Virus record (IMG/VR): IMGVR_UViG_3300005613_000121
Span: 1-44,598 of that record
From: a virus
Length of the DNA: 44,598 bases
Strand: one strand, 5' to 3'
Positions 8,481-17,331 of this stretch are shown in pieces. The notes under the pieces were generated by a model. That model searched no databases. It saw nothing but the letters and a program-made list of their open reading frames with translations, and had not been told where the DNA came from. A program made the position numbers and the translations under genes. The stretch's first letter is position 1, and every line of letters begins with the position of its first letter.

Positions 8481-10586
8481 ATGGCTCAAAATGAAATCCA
8501 AACGCTCGATCTGTACGGAACTCCGACAGGCGGTACCTGCGACATCATCTTTGATGGCGAGTCTGCTTCTGGCATTGCGTACAATGCGTCTGCAGCAACC
8601 GTAGAGTCTGCATTAGAAGCACTGTCGAACATTGGAGCAGGCAATGTCTCGTGTTCTGGGGGGCCATGGCCGGGATCTACTATCACATGCGAGTTTGTCA
8701 GCTCTTTGGCTGAGACTGCACTCCCTGAGATGACGATTGACCCGTCTTCTCTTACGGGCGGCTCAATATCTGCAAGCATCTCTGAAACTACGCAAGGCGG
8801 CGACGATCTTGGAACTTCACTGAATGCGTACTGGCAGTTTGATGAAAGCTCCGGGAATTCCTTCATATCCGACTGGACTTGGAACCGTCTATCGGATGCT
8901 GTTGCGTCTTACGACTTTACAAGGCTGACTGGCGGAGGCGCCGGATCGGGAACCGGGGTGATTTTCGGTTCCCGAACGTGGTCGTCCGGAACCGCCAGCT
9001 ACGGTACCACCTCTGCACTTTTGGCCAAAGTGACGGCTGATTTCTCATTCTCCATCTGGCTCAAGATGGACACGCTGTCGAGTTTTGATGTCTTTACTGG
9101 TAATGTCTCCAGTGGCATTTTCAGTTTGAACTCATGGAGACTGTCGTACGTCCATGGAACAGGTTTCAGATTCAGCGTATACAATGATTCCGGCGTTGCA
9201 ACCAATCTTGACGCCTCTACGTTTGGGACGATCAGTACCGGAACCTGGTACCATGTCGTAGTCTCGTACGACGTTTCTTCGAAGTCCATGTCTGTGTATG
9301 TAGACGGGACTATTTCTGACACAACGACACTCTCTGGAACTGCCCAAACTGCAACAGGGTCAGACCAGTCAAGACTGGGCCAGTCTTTTGCTGCTGGAAC
9401 GGCAGAGTTAGACCAAGCTGGCCATTGGTCGAGAGTTCTTACGTCCAGCGATGTGTCGCGGCTGTACAATTCTGGAGCAGGCAGGCCCTACCCGTTACCC
9501 GGAGCGACCAATGAAGTCCAGACGCTTTCTATTTCCGGGACTCCGTCAACGGGGTCGCTTACTCTGACTTACGGAGGCCAGGACGGCACAGTCAATTATG
9601 ACGATACAGCTGGAGAGGTTGAATCGGCCCTGGAAAGCCTGTCATCAATAGGCAGCGGCAACGTGACAGGAGGGGGAGGCCCATTGCCTGGAACTCCCGT
9701 CACGCTTACTTTTACAGGTGATCTGGCTGGAACAGACATTGATCTCCCGAGCATCAATTATGATCTCCTTCTGTATAAGGTTGCCACTACTCAAGACGGC
9801 GCCCCAACCCCTACTCAAACAACCGCTGCATGGTCTAGCAACACACTGACTCCACATATCACTGGTGGCACATCAGCCTGGTCATCAGGAGACATCACTG
9901 CAACCGGCAATCCAGAACAGACAACCGCAGCATGGTCAACTGCCTCACTTCAGGCCCCGGGCGTATTTGACGCTGCTGCATCAGGATCATGGACTTCTGG
10001 CGTCGTGCTCGCCTCTGCTCCACAGCAGGCTTCCGCCTCCTGGTCGACTGGCACACCAATCCTTCCAGGAGTGTTTTCCGACTCCGCCAGGGCCAAATGG
10101 AAGACAGTTCAGTTTGCAGTTATCCCCACCGACACTGTCATGGCTTTCTGGTCCGCAGGTACTGTTTCCGCTGACCATAATCCTGTCAACGTGCCAACCG
10201 CAACATGGTCTTCGGACAATGCGATCCCTCGCGTTGCTGTAGACGCTTATGCATCTGCTGCGTGGAGTACTGGCGAACTGACAGTTGAGTTAACACTGGA
10301 TATTCCATCATCAACATGGGAACTGGCTGCAGATGCACTGTCTCCCGTCATGACGACGCCATCCGCTGCATGGACCTCTACGACTGCATCTCCCGTCCTG
10401 ATTGCATACCCGTCATATATTGGGTTTGCCACATTCAACCTGATTGACGAAGATCTGGAGATTCTCAATGTCGGCAATGAGGCAGTTCGGTCTCCAGACA
10501 TTACAGGTGGAACTCTGACGCAGCCTGCCATCACATCCGAATCGTTTACTGCTCCGGGCATCACGTCCGAAACTCTGGACTCATAG
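8481..10586 (+). CDS. Large LamG-containing fibre/virion protein with repeats
   Basis: This 701-residue protein starts at ATG 8481 after AAAGG. Two copies of an approximately 85-residue beta domain are visible, the first at about 1-100 (EIQTLDLYGTPTGG, later ALEALSNIGAGNV) and the second from about 345 (EVQTLSISGTPSTGS, ALESLSSIGSGNV). Between them is a LamG-type lectin domain (FSIWLKMDTL, WYHVVVSYD, SMSVYVDGT, WSRVLTSSDVSRLYN). From about 450 to 640 comes a string of Trp repeats of the AAWSS/ASWST kind. The C-terminus repeats PDITGGT / PAITSES / PGITSET. Such modular beta proteins are usually tail fibres or other adhesive virion parts. No chaperone or enzymatic motif is evident. Confidence 0.75.
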   Translation: MAQNEIQTLDLYGTPTGGTCDIIFDGESASGIAYNASAATVESALEALSNIGAGNVSCSGGPWPGSTITCEFVSSLAETALPEMTIDPSSLTGGSISASISETTQGGDDLGTSLNAYWQFDESSGNSFISDWTWNRLSDAVASYDFTRLTGGGAGSGTGVIFGSRTWSSGTASYGTTSALLAKVTADFSFSIWLKMDTLSSFDVFTGNVSSGIFSLNSWRLSYVHGTGFRFSVYNDSGVATNLDASTFGTISTGTWYHVVVSYDVSSKSMSVYVDGTISDTTTLSGTAQTATGSDQSRLGQSFAAGTAELDQAGHWSRVLTSSDVSRLYNSGAGRPYPLPGATNEVQTLSISGTPSTGSLTLTYGGQDGTVNYDDTAGEVESALESLSSIGSGNVTGGGGPLPGTPVTLTFTGDLAGTDIDLPSINYDLLLYKVATTQDGAPTPTQTTAAWSSNTLTPHITGGTSAWSSGDITATGNPEQTTAAWSTASLQAPGVFDAAASGSWTSGVVLASAPQQASASWSTGTPILPGVFSDSARAKWKTVQFAVIPTDTVMAFWSAGTVSADHNPVNVPTATWSSDNAIPRVAVDAYASAAWSTGELTVELTLDIPSSTWELAADALSPVMTTPSAAWTSTTASPVLIAYPSYIGFATFNLIDEDLEILNVGNEAVRSPDITGGTLTQPAITSESFTAPGITSETLDS

Positions 10587-10593
10587 GTGTAAC

Positions 10594-11205
10594 ATGCCGA
10601 CTATTCTCGAAGAGACAACTGCAAAATACACCGGTACGCTCACGGATCAGGATGGCAACGCGATCGCCGACACGGCATTGGACGCATTGCTCCTGACTGT
10701 CTACAACGCTGACGATGAAACAATCATCCGGACGACTCTCGATGCATTGAACACAAACGGCGTGACAATTGACGGAAGCGGCAACATCGAATGGATAATG
10801 GAGCCGTACGAGACAAAGATCAACGATCTAACAATCGATATCAATGATTCCGAAGCTCGCGTGGCACTGTTTGAGTACTATTACTCAGCGATCAGCTCCG
10901 GAACGATGTCTTCGAATCCGTTTACTACCACAGAGGACTCAAGCAGTGTATCGGTTTCGCATTCCGCACATGCATTGTCTGTGGACGATCATGTCGTATT
11001 TGTTAATGCGGATGACGTTGGCGGCCTGGAGATGGACGGCATTTGGCTCGTCGAGTCAATCACTGACCCGAACACCTACGTCATTCGGCACCGTACAGCT
11101 GCAACATCAAGCGAAACCGCTGGTGGAACTCCAGAGTTCTACTACAACGGAAAGTCTGCGAAGCATCAGTACAGATTCAATGTCAAGCGAGTTGATACTG
11201 TCTAG
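10594..11205 (+). CDS. Phage baseplate/fibre-type protein with inserted beta domain
   Basis: The start is at ATG 10594 after AGGTG. Residues 1-85 resemble small phage proteins beginning with ATYTGTL-like strands (AKYTGTLTDQDGNAIADTAL ... ITIDINDSE-like). A second domain at about 105-180 (SVSVSHSAHALSVDDHVVF, GIWLVESITDPNTYVIRH) matches the short domain that phage annotations often compare with the FCCH insert of E1-like enzymes. The last strand is HQYRFNVKRV. The product is most likely a virion component. Its stop codon shares the palindrome CTAG with the stop of the convergent gene 11202-11621. Confidence 0.6.
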   Translation: MPTILEETTAKYTGTLTDQDGNAIADTALDALLLTVYNADDETIIRTTLDALNTNGVTIDGSGNIEWIMEPYETKINDLTIDINDSEARVALFEYYYSAISSGTMSSNPFTTTEDSSSVSVSHSAHALSVDDHVVFVNADDVGGLEMDGIWLVESITDPNTYVIRHRTAATSSETAGGTPEFYYNGKSAKHQYRFNVKRVDTV

Positions 11206-11621
11206 TCGTCTGTCTTGATTTCATCCAACGAAACGCTCCCCATTCCAAACTCACCGCCAAGCTCCTGACGGAGCCTGTCTAGCGCTTCGTTCATCGGGCC
11301 ACTTTCACCAACTCGACTGTAGTCTACAGCTGATGCAAGCTTCTTGCCTTCGCACCACTTTTTCATGACGCCAACGGTCGTTGCGCAGGAAGATCCGTCT
11401 TCACGTTGATATGTGACGACATGCCCTTCCTGGGAAGTAATGCGTACTCGCTCTGTCTTCCCATCTCGGTAAATGGTGATCCAGTCCTTGCTATCTGGGA
11501 TCAGGCCGGACTCTACCAGTCGAGTAGCAATGAACTTGACGAATCCCGGCGGAACAGTCCCGCCACCGATTGTCTGGTACTCGCTGGCCCACTGTTGTAT
11601 TTTGTCGTGCAGGTTATCCAT
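11202..11621 (-). CDS. Conserved-looking hypothetical protein
   Basis: The start is placed at 11621, where the ATG overlaps the stop of the glycosyltransferase gene by 8 nt (ATGGATAA); the longer frame to 11702 would run far into that gene. The 139-residue protein begins with MDNLHDKIQQWASEY. It has a segment WITIYRDGKTERVRITSQEG that looks like a small beta hairpin, and ends in acidic EIKTDD. There are no membrane segments and no recognised family. It is the last gene of the minus-strand block and meets the plus-strand block tail to tail. Confidence 0.55.
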   Translation of the reverse strand: MDNLHDKIQQWASEYQTIGGGTVPPGFVKFIATRLVESGLIPDSKDWITIYRDGKTERVRITSQEGHVVTYQREDGSSCATTVGVMKKWCEGKKLASAVDYSRVGESGPMNEALDRLRQELGGEFGMGSVSLDEIKTDD

Positions 11622-12588
11622 CGCAGATTGCCTCCAGCCATCGTTTTGACATTTGCTTCCAGTACGGAACTCCCTTGTGGCATATTGTTGACAGGGATCC
11701 ATACTCCATCTTTGACATGTTCCTCAGTTCCAGAATCGACTGCATCATATGCAGGGCTACGGCTTCTTTTTGGTCCGGATGCCTGCATTCTGGAGAGACG
11801 TAGGTTGCGTAGTTTCTAGCGACACCTACAGGTGTTGACACAGTCGGCACTCCACATGCCATCGCTTCCAGGACAGGCAAGGGACCTCCCTCTGAGGCTG
11901 CCGTGCACAGGAACACGTCCAGGCTCCTGTACCAGTCTGCCATTCCCTCAGGAGACAGTGAGTCTGGATCAGTCGCTTTGTGGTCGTTCCATTCGAACTC
12001 GAATCCGTAGCTGTCGATATTGTTCAATGCCTGCATGACTTCGTGGAACAGGTCCTCGCCCTTATGTCTGCATCCCCGCTGACCAGCCCAGCCAATCCTC
12101 ATCTTCTGAGTTTCGCACGGCGACTGATCTTTGTTGCGAGCATGATTGTGTGGGTAGAAGATCTTGTGGTCTACAGCAGGCAGGCAAACGCTTGACTTGA
12201 TGCCGGATTCTTTCTGCAGGCTCTCGTTAAAGAAGATGACGTGATCTGCCCTTGGAAGCAGCTCGTCAGCTCGTTCTTTATTCCGCAGAGCAGTAGTCAG
12301 CGACGTGCAGTACCCGGCACTCTCAAGTATCGGGAATGGGTAACTGAACCCCTCATGGGCAACCACCACGCTATTCCTGATGGGCAGTTTGTAGGTTGCT
12401 TCAGTCCACGAAAACTGACAGACAGCGTCAAAGTCTGCGTGCCAGTCATCCCGCTGTTTGGTGCGGTAGAACTCAGAACTGTCAACAACTGTTACGCTGT
12501 AATCTTCAGGAGCGTATCTCTTAATTCCCGCTGCCATGTGCCCAAAGCACCATTTGTAGGAATCAACGATAAGCAAAACCCTCTTCAT
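11614..12588 (-). CDS. GT-B glycosyltransferase (family 4-like)
   Basis: The 324-residue protein starts at 12588 behind TAGGAG. The N-terminal half has a first strand MKRVLLIVDSYKW; the C-terminal half carries MRIGWAGQRGCRHKGEDLF and the donor-site signature EGGPLPVLEAMACGVPTVSTPVG, which is diagnostic of glycosyltransferase group 1. It would transfer a sugar from a nucleotide-sugar donor in the cytoplasm. It lies 4 nt before a 139-residue unknown gene and just downstream of a second GT-B gene. The 18-bp palindrome at 12607-12624 sits between the two glycosyltransferases. Confidence 0.85.
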   Translation of the reverse strand: MKRVLLIVDSYKWCFGHMAAGIKRYAPEDYSVTVVDSSEFYRTKQRDDWHADFDAVCQFSWTEATYKLPIRNSVVVAHEGFSYPFPILESAGYCTSLTTALRNKERADELLPRADHVIFFNESLQKESGIKSSVCLPAVDHKIFYPHNHARNKDQSPCETQKMRIGWAGQRGCRHKGEDLFHEVMQALNNIDSYGFEFEWNDHKATDPDSLSPEGMADWYRSLDVFLCTAASEGGPLPVLEAMACGVPTVSTPVGVARNYATYVSPECRHPDQKEAVALHMMQSILELRNMSKMEYGSLSTICHKGVPYWKQMSKRWLEAICDG

Positions 12589-12606
12589 TAGTGTACATCT
12601 CCTATG

Positions 12607-12624
12607 AGCGCCAAGCTTGGCGCT
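12607..12624. promoter_or_regulatory. 18-bp perfect palindrome, copy 1
   Basis: AGCGCCAAGCTTGGCGCT is a perfect inverted repeat. It lies 3 nt after the stop of one glycosyltransferase gene and 18 nt before the start of the next. The identical 18 bases occur once more at 44219-44236, also between two minus-strand genes. It could be a dimeric protein-binding site or an RNA hairpin. Confidence 0.7.
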
Positions 12625-12627
12625 ACT

Positions 12628-13629
12628 TCAGATTGCTTCCCACGTCCGATCCTGATAATCGAACGGCTTCACTTCCTGTTGCGTGGCGACCCTGTCCAGC
12701 AGGCGGTAGAACCATTTCTCAGGGCCAATCTCTGTTCCGTAGGCATAGTATCCTCGGATGGTTTCCTGTGCGTTTTGTCCGATACGGGACAGCCGGTCGG
12801 GATCTTCCAGCAGACTTTCGATTGCGTCCTGAAATGCCTCTGGATCCTTATCGACAACAATGCAGTTTTCTCCGTCGACACCGAACTCAGGAACATTTCC
12901 GATCCAGGTGGTGATTGGAGCGCACCCACACGCCATAGCCTCCATTAGAGATGACGGTCCTCCACCTTCTGTCCTGGACGCACAGAGATAGATCTTACTC
13001 CTGGAATACCACTCTCGCTGTTGCCCAACAGTAAAGATCGAATTTGCTTCGGCATTCAGGATTGGCCTGAATGAAGTCTTGCACTTCAGGCTTTCCTCAA
13101 GCGGAATTATTACGTCCTGGAACCCCTTGCCCTTGCGTGCCGATGTGCTCCCGCTCCATGCCACATCGATCGTTCGTTCGTCGTAGCTTCTTCCAGAGTC
13201 CCAGAATTCTACGTCAACCCCATTCGTAATGTAGCAGGTATTTTCATACCCACTCCCAATAGCCCATTCGTAACGATCCCTGTTGTTGCAAATCACGTAG
13301 TCTGAGACGGAGTAGCACGGCCCCCAGAACTGAGTGTTGGCGCTGGAGTCTTTATTGAACGATGAAACAATTGGCATCCTGGGAGGCAAGCATGTCCTGA
13401 CTGTCGTAGCACTCTGGTAATCCAGATTCAATGCCACATCGTACTGCATTTCAAACGGCTTGTGCCCATCAGTGCGAAACAGAGACTGCAGCTCGTAGAT
13501 ATTTATCCTGTCGACTGTCCAGCCGGACGGTGCGTACTTCTGCAGGGCATGCGTCCTGTTCGCATATGCCCATCGCACAATTCCATCTTCAGTTTCACGC
13601 TCAACATCATGAATCAGCAGTGCTCTCAC
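12628..13629 (-). CDS. GT-B glycosyltransferase (family 4-like)
   Basis: The start is taken at GTG 13629, which overlaps the upstream stop as GTGA and has AGAGG before it; this puts the first beta strand (RALLIHDVE) at the N-terminus. The central strand IDVAWSGSTSARKGKGFQDV and the signature EGGGPSSLMEAMACGCAPITT define the donor-binding half of a GT-B enzyme, followed by GENCIVVDKDPEAFQDAI. The family is the same as 11614-12588, but the two are only distantly similar. The pair is likely to add successive sugars to the same product. Confidence 0.85.
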   Translation of the reverse strand: MRALLIHDVERETEDGIVRWAYANRTHALQKYAPSGWTVDRINIYELQSLFRTDGHKPFEMQYDVALNLDYQSATTVRTCLPPRMPIVSSFNKDSSANTQFWGPCYSVSDYVICNNRDRYEWAIGSGYENTCYITNGVDVEFWDSGRSYDERTIDVAWSGSTSARKGKGFQDVIIPLEESLKCKTSFRPILNAEANSIFTVGQQREWYSRSKIYLCASRTEGGGPSSLMEAMACGCAPITTWIGNVPEFGVDGENCIVVDKDPEAFQDAIESLLEDPDRLSRIGQNAQETIRGYYAYGTEIGPEKWFYRLLDRVATQQEVKPFDYQDRTWEAI

Positions 13630-14366
13630 CAGAGGACCTCTTTGTACAATTGATAGATATGCTCGCACCGCTCAAGGTCAATTGCACAATGATCGACGAT
13701 GTCCTGCATGCGACCCTCAGCGTACGCTCTTGCTACAGCAGCACCTGTACCCAGAGGGTCGTCAGCGTCTCTCTGGAATCCAGTGGCGAGGCAGATATCT
13801 CGCAGCTTTCCGTCCCATCCACGTTTCGTCGCCATATCTACGAAGCCTTCGTAGTGATAGCGAGACCCTAGCTGTACTTCCCGGGATGGCTTTACTCCTC
13901 GCAGGGCAGAAGCAGCCAGCAGCACAGGGATATCGAAAGTTGCCAGTCTCCATCCGTAGGGCTTGTCATTGACGGAGTCCCATGTGTCCCACAGGTCTTT
14001 CAGTATCTGTTCTTCGGTTCCTGTGAATACAGTGTCTCCAAACCCGACAGCAATGACTTCACAGCATTCCGGGATCATCTTGACTGCATTAGGAATTGGA
14101 TCGTCGGCATACTTCTTGATCTCCTTCTGGAGCAGCTCTTGCACACCAGACCGGTTCTTATTCTCGCTTTCAATGACCTGCATCATCTTCAGGGTGACCA
14201 GGTCCGGTCTTGCCTCTTTGAGCATGGCTTCCACGGACTTCTGAGAGCCGAGAACATCAGTTGCCATGACGGGCTCTGTCCCCGGCTCTGGATTCCGATA
14301 GACTGTTCCAAGTCCCGTTCGAGAGTCTTCCCGGAAGATCGTTTCGATATCAATAAATGGCGGCAT
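13626..14366 (-). CDS. Predicted 3'-5' exonuclease, PolB-exo-like (DEDD fold)
   Basis: Start at 14366 behind GGGAG. The N-terminal DIET motif supplies the first Asp and Glu of a DnaQ-like active site. RLATFDIPVLLAASAL matches the second motif of the Predicted 3'-5' exonuclease related to PolB family, and DHCAIDLERCEHIYQLY near the end supplies the last acidic residue. The 246-residue length suits a stand-alone exonuclease domain. No polymerase domain is attached and no polymerase gene is in the window. It may act in proofreading, recombination or nucleotide salvage. Confidence 0.75.
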   Translation of the reverse strand: MPPFIDIETIFREDSRTGLGTVYRNPEPGTEPVMATDVLGSQKSVEAMLKEARPDLVTLKMMQVIESENKNRSGVQELLQKEIKKYADDPIPNAVKMIPECCEVIAVGFGDTVFTGTEEQILKDLWDTWDSVNDKPYGWRLATFDIPVLLAASALRGVKPSREVQLGSRYHYEGFVDMATKRGWDGKLRDICLATGFQRDADDPLGTGAAVARAYAEGRMQDIVDHCAIDLERCEHIYQLYKEVLW

Positions 14367-14374
14367 CGTCTCCC

Positions 14375-14959
14375 TCAGTCTGTAGTCCAGATTGCTTCCA
14401 GTCGACCACTTTTCTGGCTTGGAGGTCGGTACTTTTCATGCACACAGTTCAGTCCTGCGAACAGGTCATGAACCATCTGATAGCTCTCAAGTCTCCACAA
14501 ATGTGCCTTATCCTTTCCGGGCTCGGGCTCGATGGGTACAGAGACGTAGACCCACTGGTCCAGCCTGTCCAGTACATTTCCTAAGGCTTTCGGCCCATCG
14601 TAGAAATGCTCCATTGTGTCTCGCATGTACCAGTTGTATTTCTGGCCCTGTGAGAATTCAGGCAAGGAGTCCATTTCTTCCGCTGACGCTTCAAGGCACG
14701 TCAGGCCTTTGTCCCTGCAGGAGTCAGAGAACTTCGGAACCAATTCCAGTCCGATAGGATTGTGGGCTCCGATTTCAACCCATCTTTCCATTCCGAAGCC
14801 ATACTGAGGACCAATCTCAACAATCTGACCTAGTTCTATTCCAAGCTCACCCAGCTTGATTGAGCACATATCGACAGCTTCTCTGGCGCCGTTTCGTATG
14901 GCGTCTGAGCCAGAGTCGCACCAGCTTCTCTGCAACTCAACAATGTCCTCAATCTTCAT
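14375..14959 (-). CDS. SAM-dependent methyltransferase
   Basis: The start is set at ATG 14959, which has GAAGGG upstream and overlaps the preceding gene by 11 nt. QIVEIGPQYGFGMERWVEIG followed by PIGLELVPKF gives motif I and the acidic end of beta 2 of a class I methyltransferase; YMRDTMEHFYDGPKAL corresponds to the motif IV/post-motif region seen in methyltransferases acting on small molecules. The substrate is unknown. It is coupled to a second methyltransferase and close to the glycosyltransferases, so sugar methylation is plausible. Confidence 0.75.
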   Translation of the reverse strand: MKIEDIVELQRSWCDSGSDAIRNGAREAVDMCSIKLGELGIELGQIVEIGPQYGFGMERWVEIGAHNPIGLELVPKFSDSCRDKGLTCLEASAEEMDSLPEFSQGQKYNWYMRDTMEHFYDGPKALGNVLDRLDQWVYVSVPIEPEPGKDKAHLWRLESYQMVHDLFAGLNCVHEKYRPPSQKSGRLEAIWTTD

Positions 14960-15623
14960 CTTTGAACCCTTCGAACACGTGCTCTTCAATCCATCGACCG
15001 TATATTCCAGAATACCCAAACTTCTCCTGAAGCCACCGCTTCAAATCCCCATGGTTGGCTGAGCCGTTGGCATGTATGACTATCTTTCCATATGTCTGCA
15101 TGCACCGGGATAGAGATGATCCAAATGAAATCAGCTCTGGTAACGACAGGTTGAAGTTCCACGTCATGAGATCAGCTCGATGGTGCTTATCGTGAGGTAT
15201 CCCCTCCATGCAATGCGAGAACACCTGCTCTAGAGAGCCTCTCATATTGACGCAAGTGAATCGTGATTTTGGAAGAGCTTTGATCACATCTGTGGCAGAG
15301 CCATAGGCAACATTTACTCCATTCAGGATATGATTCCTGATGCCATAAGACACGTAATCGTCACCCATGCCTCCGGCCCCAATGGGAGTTTCAATCCCCA
15401 TTGCATCGTGCCCAAGAGAGCTTGCCAGTATCAGCGACTCGCCCGGTCCGCATCCAATATCCAGAAACGACTGCTTCTTAGGCTCGAAAAGCTCTGGGAA
15501 ACGCTTCTGGAAGTATTCCCGGTGGTCTTTGAGTCGCCGTCCCGGATTGATCTTGCTGCATAGCCATTCATTACGGCCAAGTAGATCATCTTGAAGTCGG
15601 CGTAGATAATCGAACTCGTCCAT
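14949..15623 (-). CDS. SAM-dependent methyltransferase
   Basis: GGAGCC precedes the ATG at 15623. The class I motif QSFLDIGCGPGESLILASSL is clear at about residues 50-70, with GIETPIGAGG after strand 2. The middle region has HRADLMTWNFNLSLPELISFG, and the C-terminus KIVIHANGSANHGDLKRWLQ. The protein is 224 residues long. It shares an 11-nt overlap with the next methyltransferase. DNA, protein or sugar substrates are all possible: no DPPY-type DNA adenine methylase motif and no cytosine PC motif are seen, which argues against a base methylase. Confidence 0.8.
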   Translation of the reverse strand: MDEFDYLRRLQDDLLGRNEWLCSKINPGRRLKDHREYFQKRFPELFEPKKQSFLDIGCGPGESLILASSLGHDAMGIETPIGAGGMGDDYVSYGIRNHILNGVNVAYGSATDVIKALPKSRFTCVNMRGSLEQVFSHCMEGIPHDKHHRADLMTWNFNLSLPELISFGSSLSRCMQTYGKIVIHANGSANHGDLKRWLQEKFGYSGIYGRWIEEHVFEGFKDED

Positions 15624-15631
15624 GGAGGCTC

Positions 15632-15967
15632 CTACACTTCACCTGAGTATCCGAGCATGCTCTCTTTGTTGGCTACCGCCATGTCCCATGTCAGTACGGT
15701 TTTAACCAGCCAGTAGCCTCTCCGTTTAGACAGGACGAAGGCCAGTTCAATTGGGTCCCGCCCATTGTGGTTGCATTCAGTTTTGATCAGCAGTTGATTT
15801 CCAATCTGACCGCCTACGATTACACCTTTTGACATGACCCCAAACGCAACACGGTCGATACCCTCAAAGTGTCCAATCTGTCCGCGTTGTCCAAGCTGCC
15901 ATCCGGCATGCCATGAAAGTACAATATCTTCCTTCAGCAAATCACTTACGGTGTCCGGCCATTTCAT
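15632..15967 (-). CDS. Hypothetical protein
   Basis: The start is probably ATG 15967 (MKWPDTVSDLL), which overlaps the Nudix gene by 26 nt in the +1 phase; 15988 is an in-frame alternative. The sequence has alternating strands (GVIVGGQIGNQLLIKTE, IELAFVLSKRRGYWLVKTVL) suggesting a small beta-rich fold. No family is recognised. It is co-directional with the Nudix hydrolase upstream and a methyltransferase downstream. Confidence 0.55.
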   Translation of the reverse strand: MKWPDTVSDLLKEDIVLSWHAGWQLGQRGQIGHFEGIDRVAFGVMSKGVIVGGQIGNQLLIKTECNHNGRDPIELAFVLSKRRGYWLVKTVLTWDMAVANKESMLGYSGEV

Positions 15968-16541
15968 TTTGCAGGGCCTTTCTGGCAATTTTTACTGCCA
16001 AACGATCAAATGCGATTTCAGACCACTCCTCAAGCTTATTGTCAAGAGACATCTGCATCAGTTCATCGTGGCTCAACCAGTCGAATTCCGAGATCTCCTC
16101 TGTAAGTTGAGGGTCATCCCGATCGACCGTCAGCAGGTAGACCACTCCGAGATGCACACGGTCTACCTCAGTCTCATGACACACAATGAATCCAGGCTGC
16201 GGTTCAGATTTGACAATCTGGGATTCTTTCAGATTGAGTTCTTCTTCAAGCTCTCGGATGCGGCCTGTTTCATAGTCGCCATCCTCTTTCTCGATATGTC
16301 CGCCGATTCCAATGGACCAGTTCCCATGCAGCCTTCCCTCAGATCCACTGCGAGGATAGGTTAGCACTTTGCCTTCCTGGGACATGATTACCATGTAGGG
16401 TATGACCTGCCGGAGAGCATCATTGTGCTCGGCATCTTCTTTCTCGTGCCAGATGGCGTTCTCCAGCACCTCGTTGAGCCTGCCAGACTCCATACAGATT
16501 CCGCGTAGTGTCTGGACAGGAACACACAGAATCTCTCTCAC
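15942..16541 (-). CDS. Nudix hydrolase
   Basis: Start at GTG 16541, overlapping the preceding stop as GTGA, with GGGA before it. The Nudix box is easily read: GIGGHIEKEDGDYETG followed by RELEEELNL, which provides the G-x5-E-x7-RE-x2-EE catalytic helix with a slightly longer loop. The N-terminal half carries PYMVIMSQEGKVLTYPR and GNWSIGIGGH, typical of Nudix beta strands. The enzyme would cleave a nucleoside diphosphate linked to another group in the cytoplasm. Nudix proteins in phage often cleanse nucleotides or act on nucleotide sugars; the latter would fit the glycosyltransferase neighbours. Confidence 0.85.
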   Translation of the reverse strand: MREILCVPVQTLRGICMESGRLNEVLENAIWHEKEDAEHNDALRQVIPYMVIMSQEGKVLTYPRSGSEGRLHGNWSIGIGGHIEKEDGDYETGRIRELEEELNLKESQIVKSEPQPGFIVCHETEVDRVHLGVVYLLTVDRDDPQLTEEISEFDWLSHDELMQMSLDNKLEEWSEIAFDRLAVKIARKALQNEMAGHRK

Positions 16542-16918
16542 GATTCAAATCCCATAAGTTGATCGATCGCACCATCGATGCAATCTCTGGCTATCGAAAG
16601 GTCTAGTTCACCATTGTTGAACTTCATGACCGACTCAACGATTGACATGGCTGCTTCCAGCTGGCCAGCCACGAGGTGGCGACCAACGTCAGTTGGCGAT
16701 CCATCTGACAGCTCAATAGAGCCGGGCTTGGAATACAGCAGCAGTTCTGTCAGTGCAACAGAAAGCGGCCTCTCAAACGACTGACAGATTTCAACCGTCT
16801 TTCCGTCGTCCTTTATCTCGGCCAGCCTTACCTCTTGATTGCTGGCTTTGTTTACCAGCGTAACGTGATGTGCGCTCTTTGAGCCCGCTGGGGGTGTATC
16901 CGGCATTTTCGTACTCAT
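16538..16918 (-). CDS. Hypothetical protein
   Basis: Read from ATG 16918 (a second ATG four codons later is possible). The first third overlaps the end of gene 16791-17288 by 128 nt in the +1 phase. The later part looks well formed: VALTELLLYSKPGSIELSDG, then VAGQLEAAMSIVESVMKFNNGELD and a helical end DCIDGAIDQLMG. No known family. It is translationally coupled to the Nudix gene. Confidence 0.55.
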   Translation of the reverse strand: MSTKMPDTPPAGSKSAHHVTLVNKASNQEVRLAEIKDDGKTVEICQSFERPLSVALTELLLYSKPGSIELSDGSPTDVGRHLVAGQLEAAMSIVESVMKFNNGELDLSIARDCIDGAIDQLMGFES

Positions 16919-17288
16919 CCATCAACAGGTCATGGATCTGCAGCAATGATTCCCGATTCAAGTGAGTCAGGTCTCCACGCTTGCAGAGTGCTTCGATCTT
17001 TTCTGCCAGACCCTGATTGAAGAATCGAGTTGTCACTCGCTCTGTCGGGTACAGCAGTTTTCCAGGCGGACCAAAGCCGCTTTCGAGATCGAACTCGAAT
17101 TCATTGATGTAGGCGTAACCATCTTCAACTTCAGACACCGGCCAGTAATAGACCGTGCTGAGATCTCGGTCGCCTACGTAAACCATATCTCCAGGGCGGA
17201 TTGTCTCCATCCACTCTGTGTACCACTGTGGGGCAGGCATGATATCCTCGATGCATTGCGTTTGCATGTTGCGATTTGAGGTAGTCAT
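16791..17288 (-). CDS. Hypothetical protein with predicted SH3-like strand region
   Basis: The start is placed at 17288, where AGGG lies 8 nt upstream. PGDMVYVGDRDLSTVYYWPV is an SH3-barrel-like opening that recalls the paralog family at 33-39 kb, and a helical region follows (LAEKIEALCKRGDL, LLQIHDLLMDEYENA). The last 40 residues are Lys/Arg-rich and lie in the 128-nt overlap with the next gene, so they may be a by-product of overprinting or a nucleic-acid-binding tail. The function is unknown. Confidence 0.55.
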   Translation of the reverse strand: MTTSNRNMQTQCIEDIMPAPQWYTEWMETIRPGDMVYVGDRDLSTVYYWPVSEVEDGYAYINEFEFDLESGFGPPGKLLYPTERVTTRFFNQGLAEKIEALCKRGDLTHLNRESLLQIHDLLMDEYENAGYTPSGLKERTSRYAGKQSQQSRGKAGRDKGRRKDG

Positions 17289-17331
17289 GGTAAGCCCTGT
17301 CCGCATTCAACTCAAGCTCTCTGTTAAAATG

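Noticed and set aside
9865-10242. 125-residue ORF inside the large fibre gene
   Set aside because: It is a Pro/His/Ser-rich shadow of the Trp-repeat region on the same strand.
14375-15623. DNA base methyltransferases
   Set aside because: Both proteins have class I SAM motifs, but neither the DPPY/NPPY motif of adenine methylases nor the Pro-Cys motif of cytosine-5 enzymes is present.
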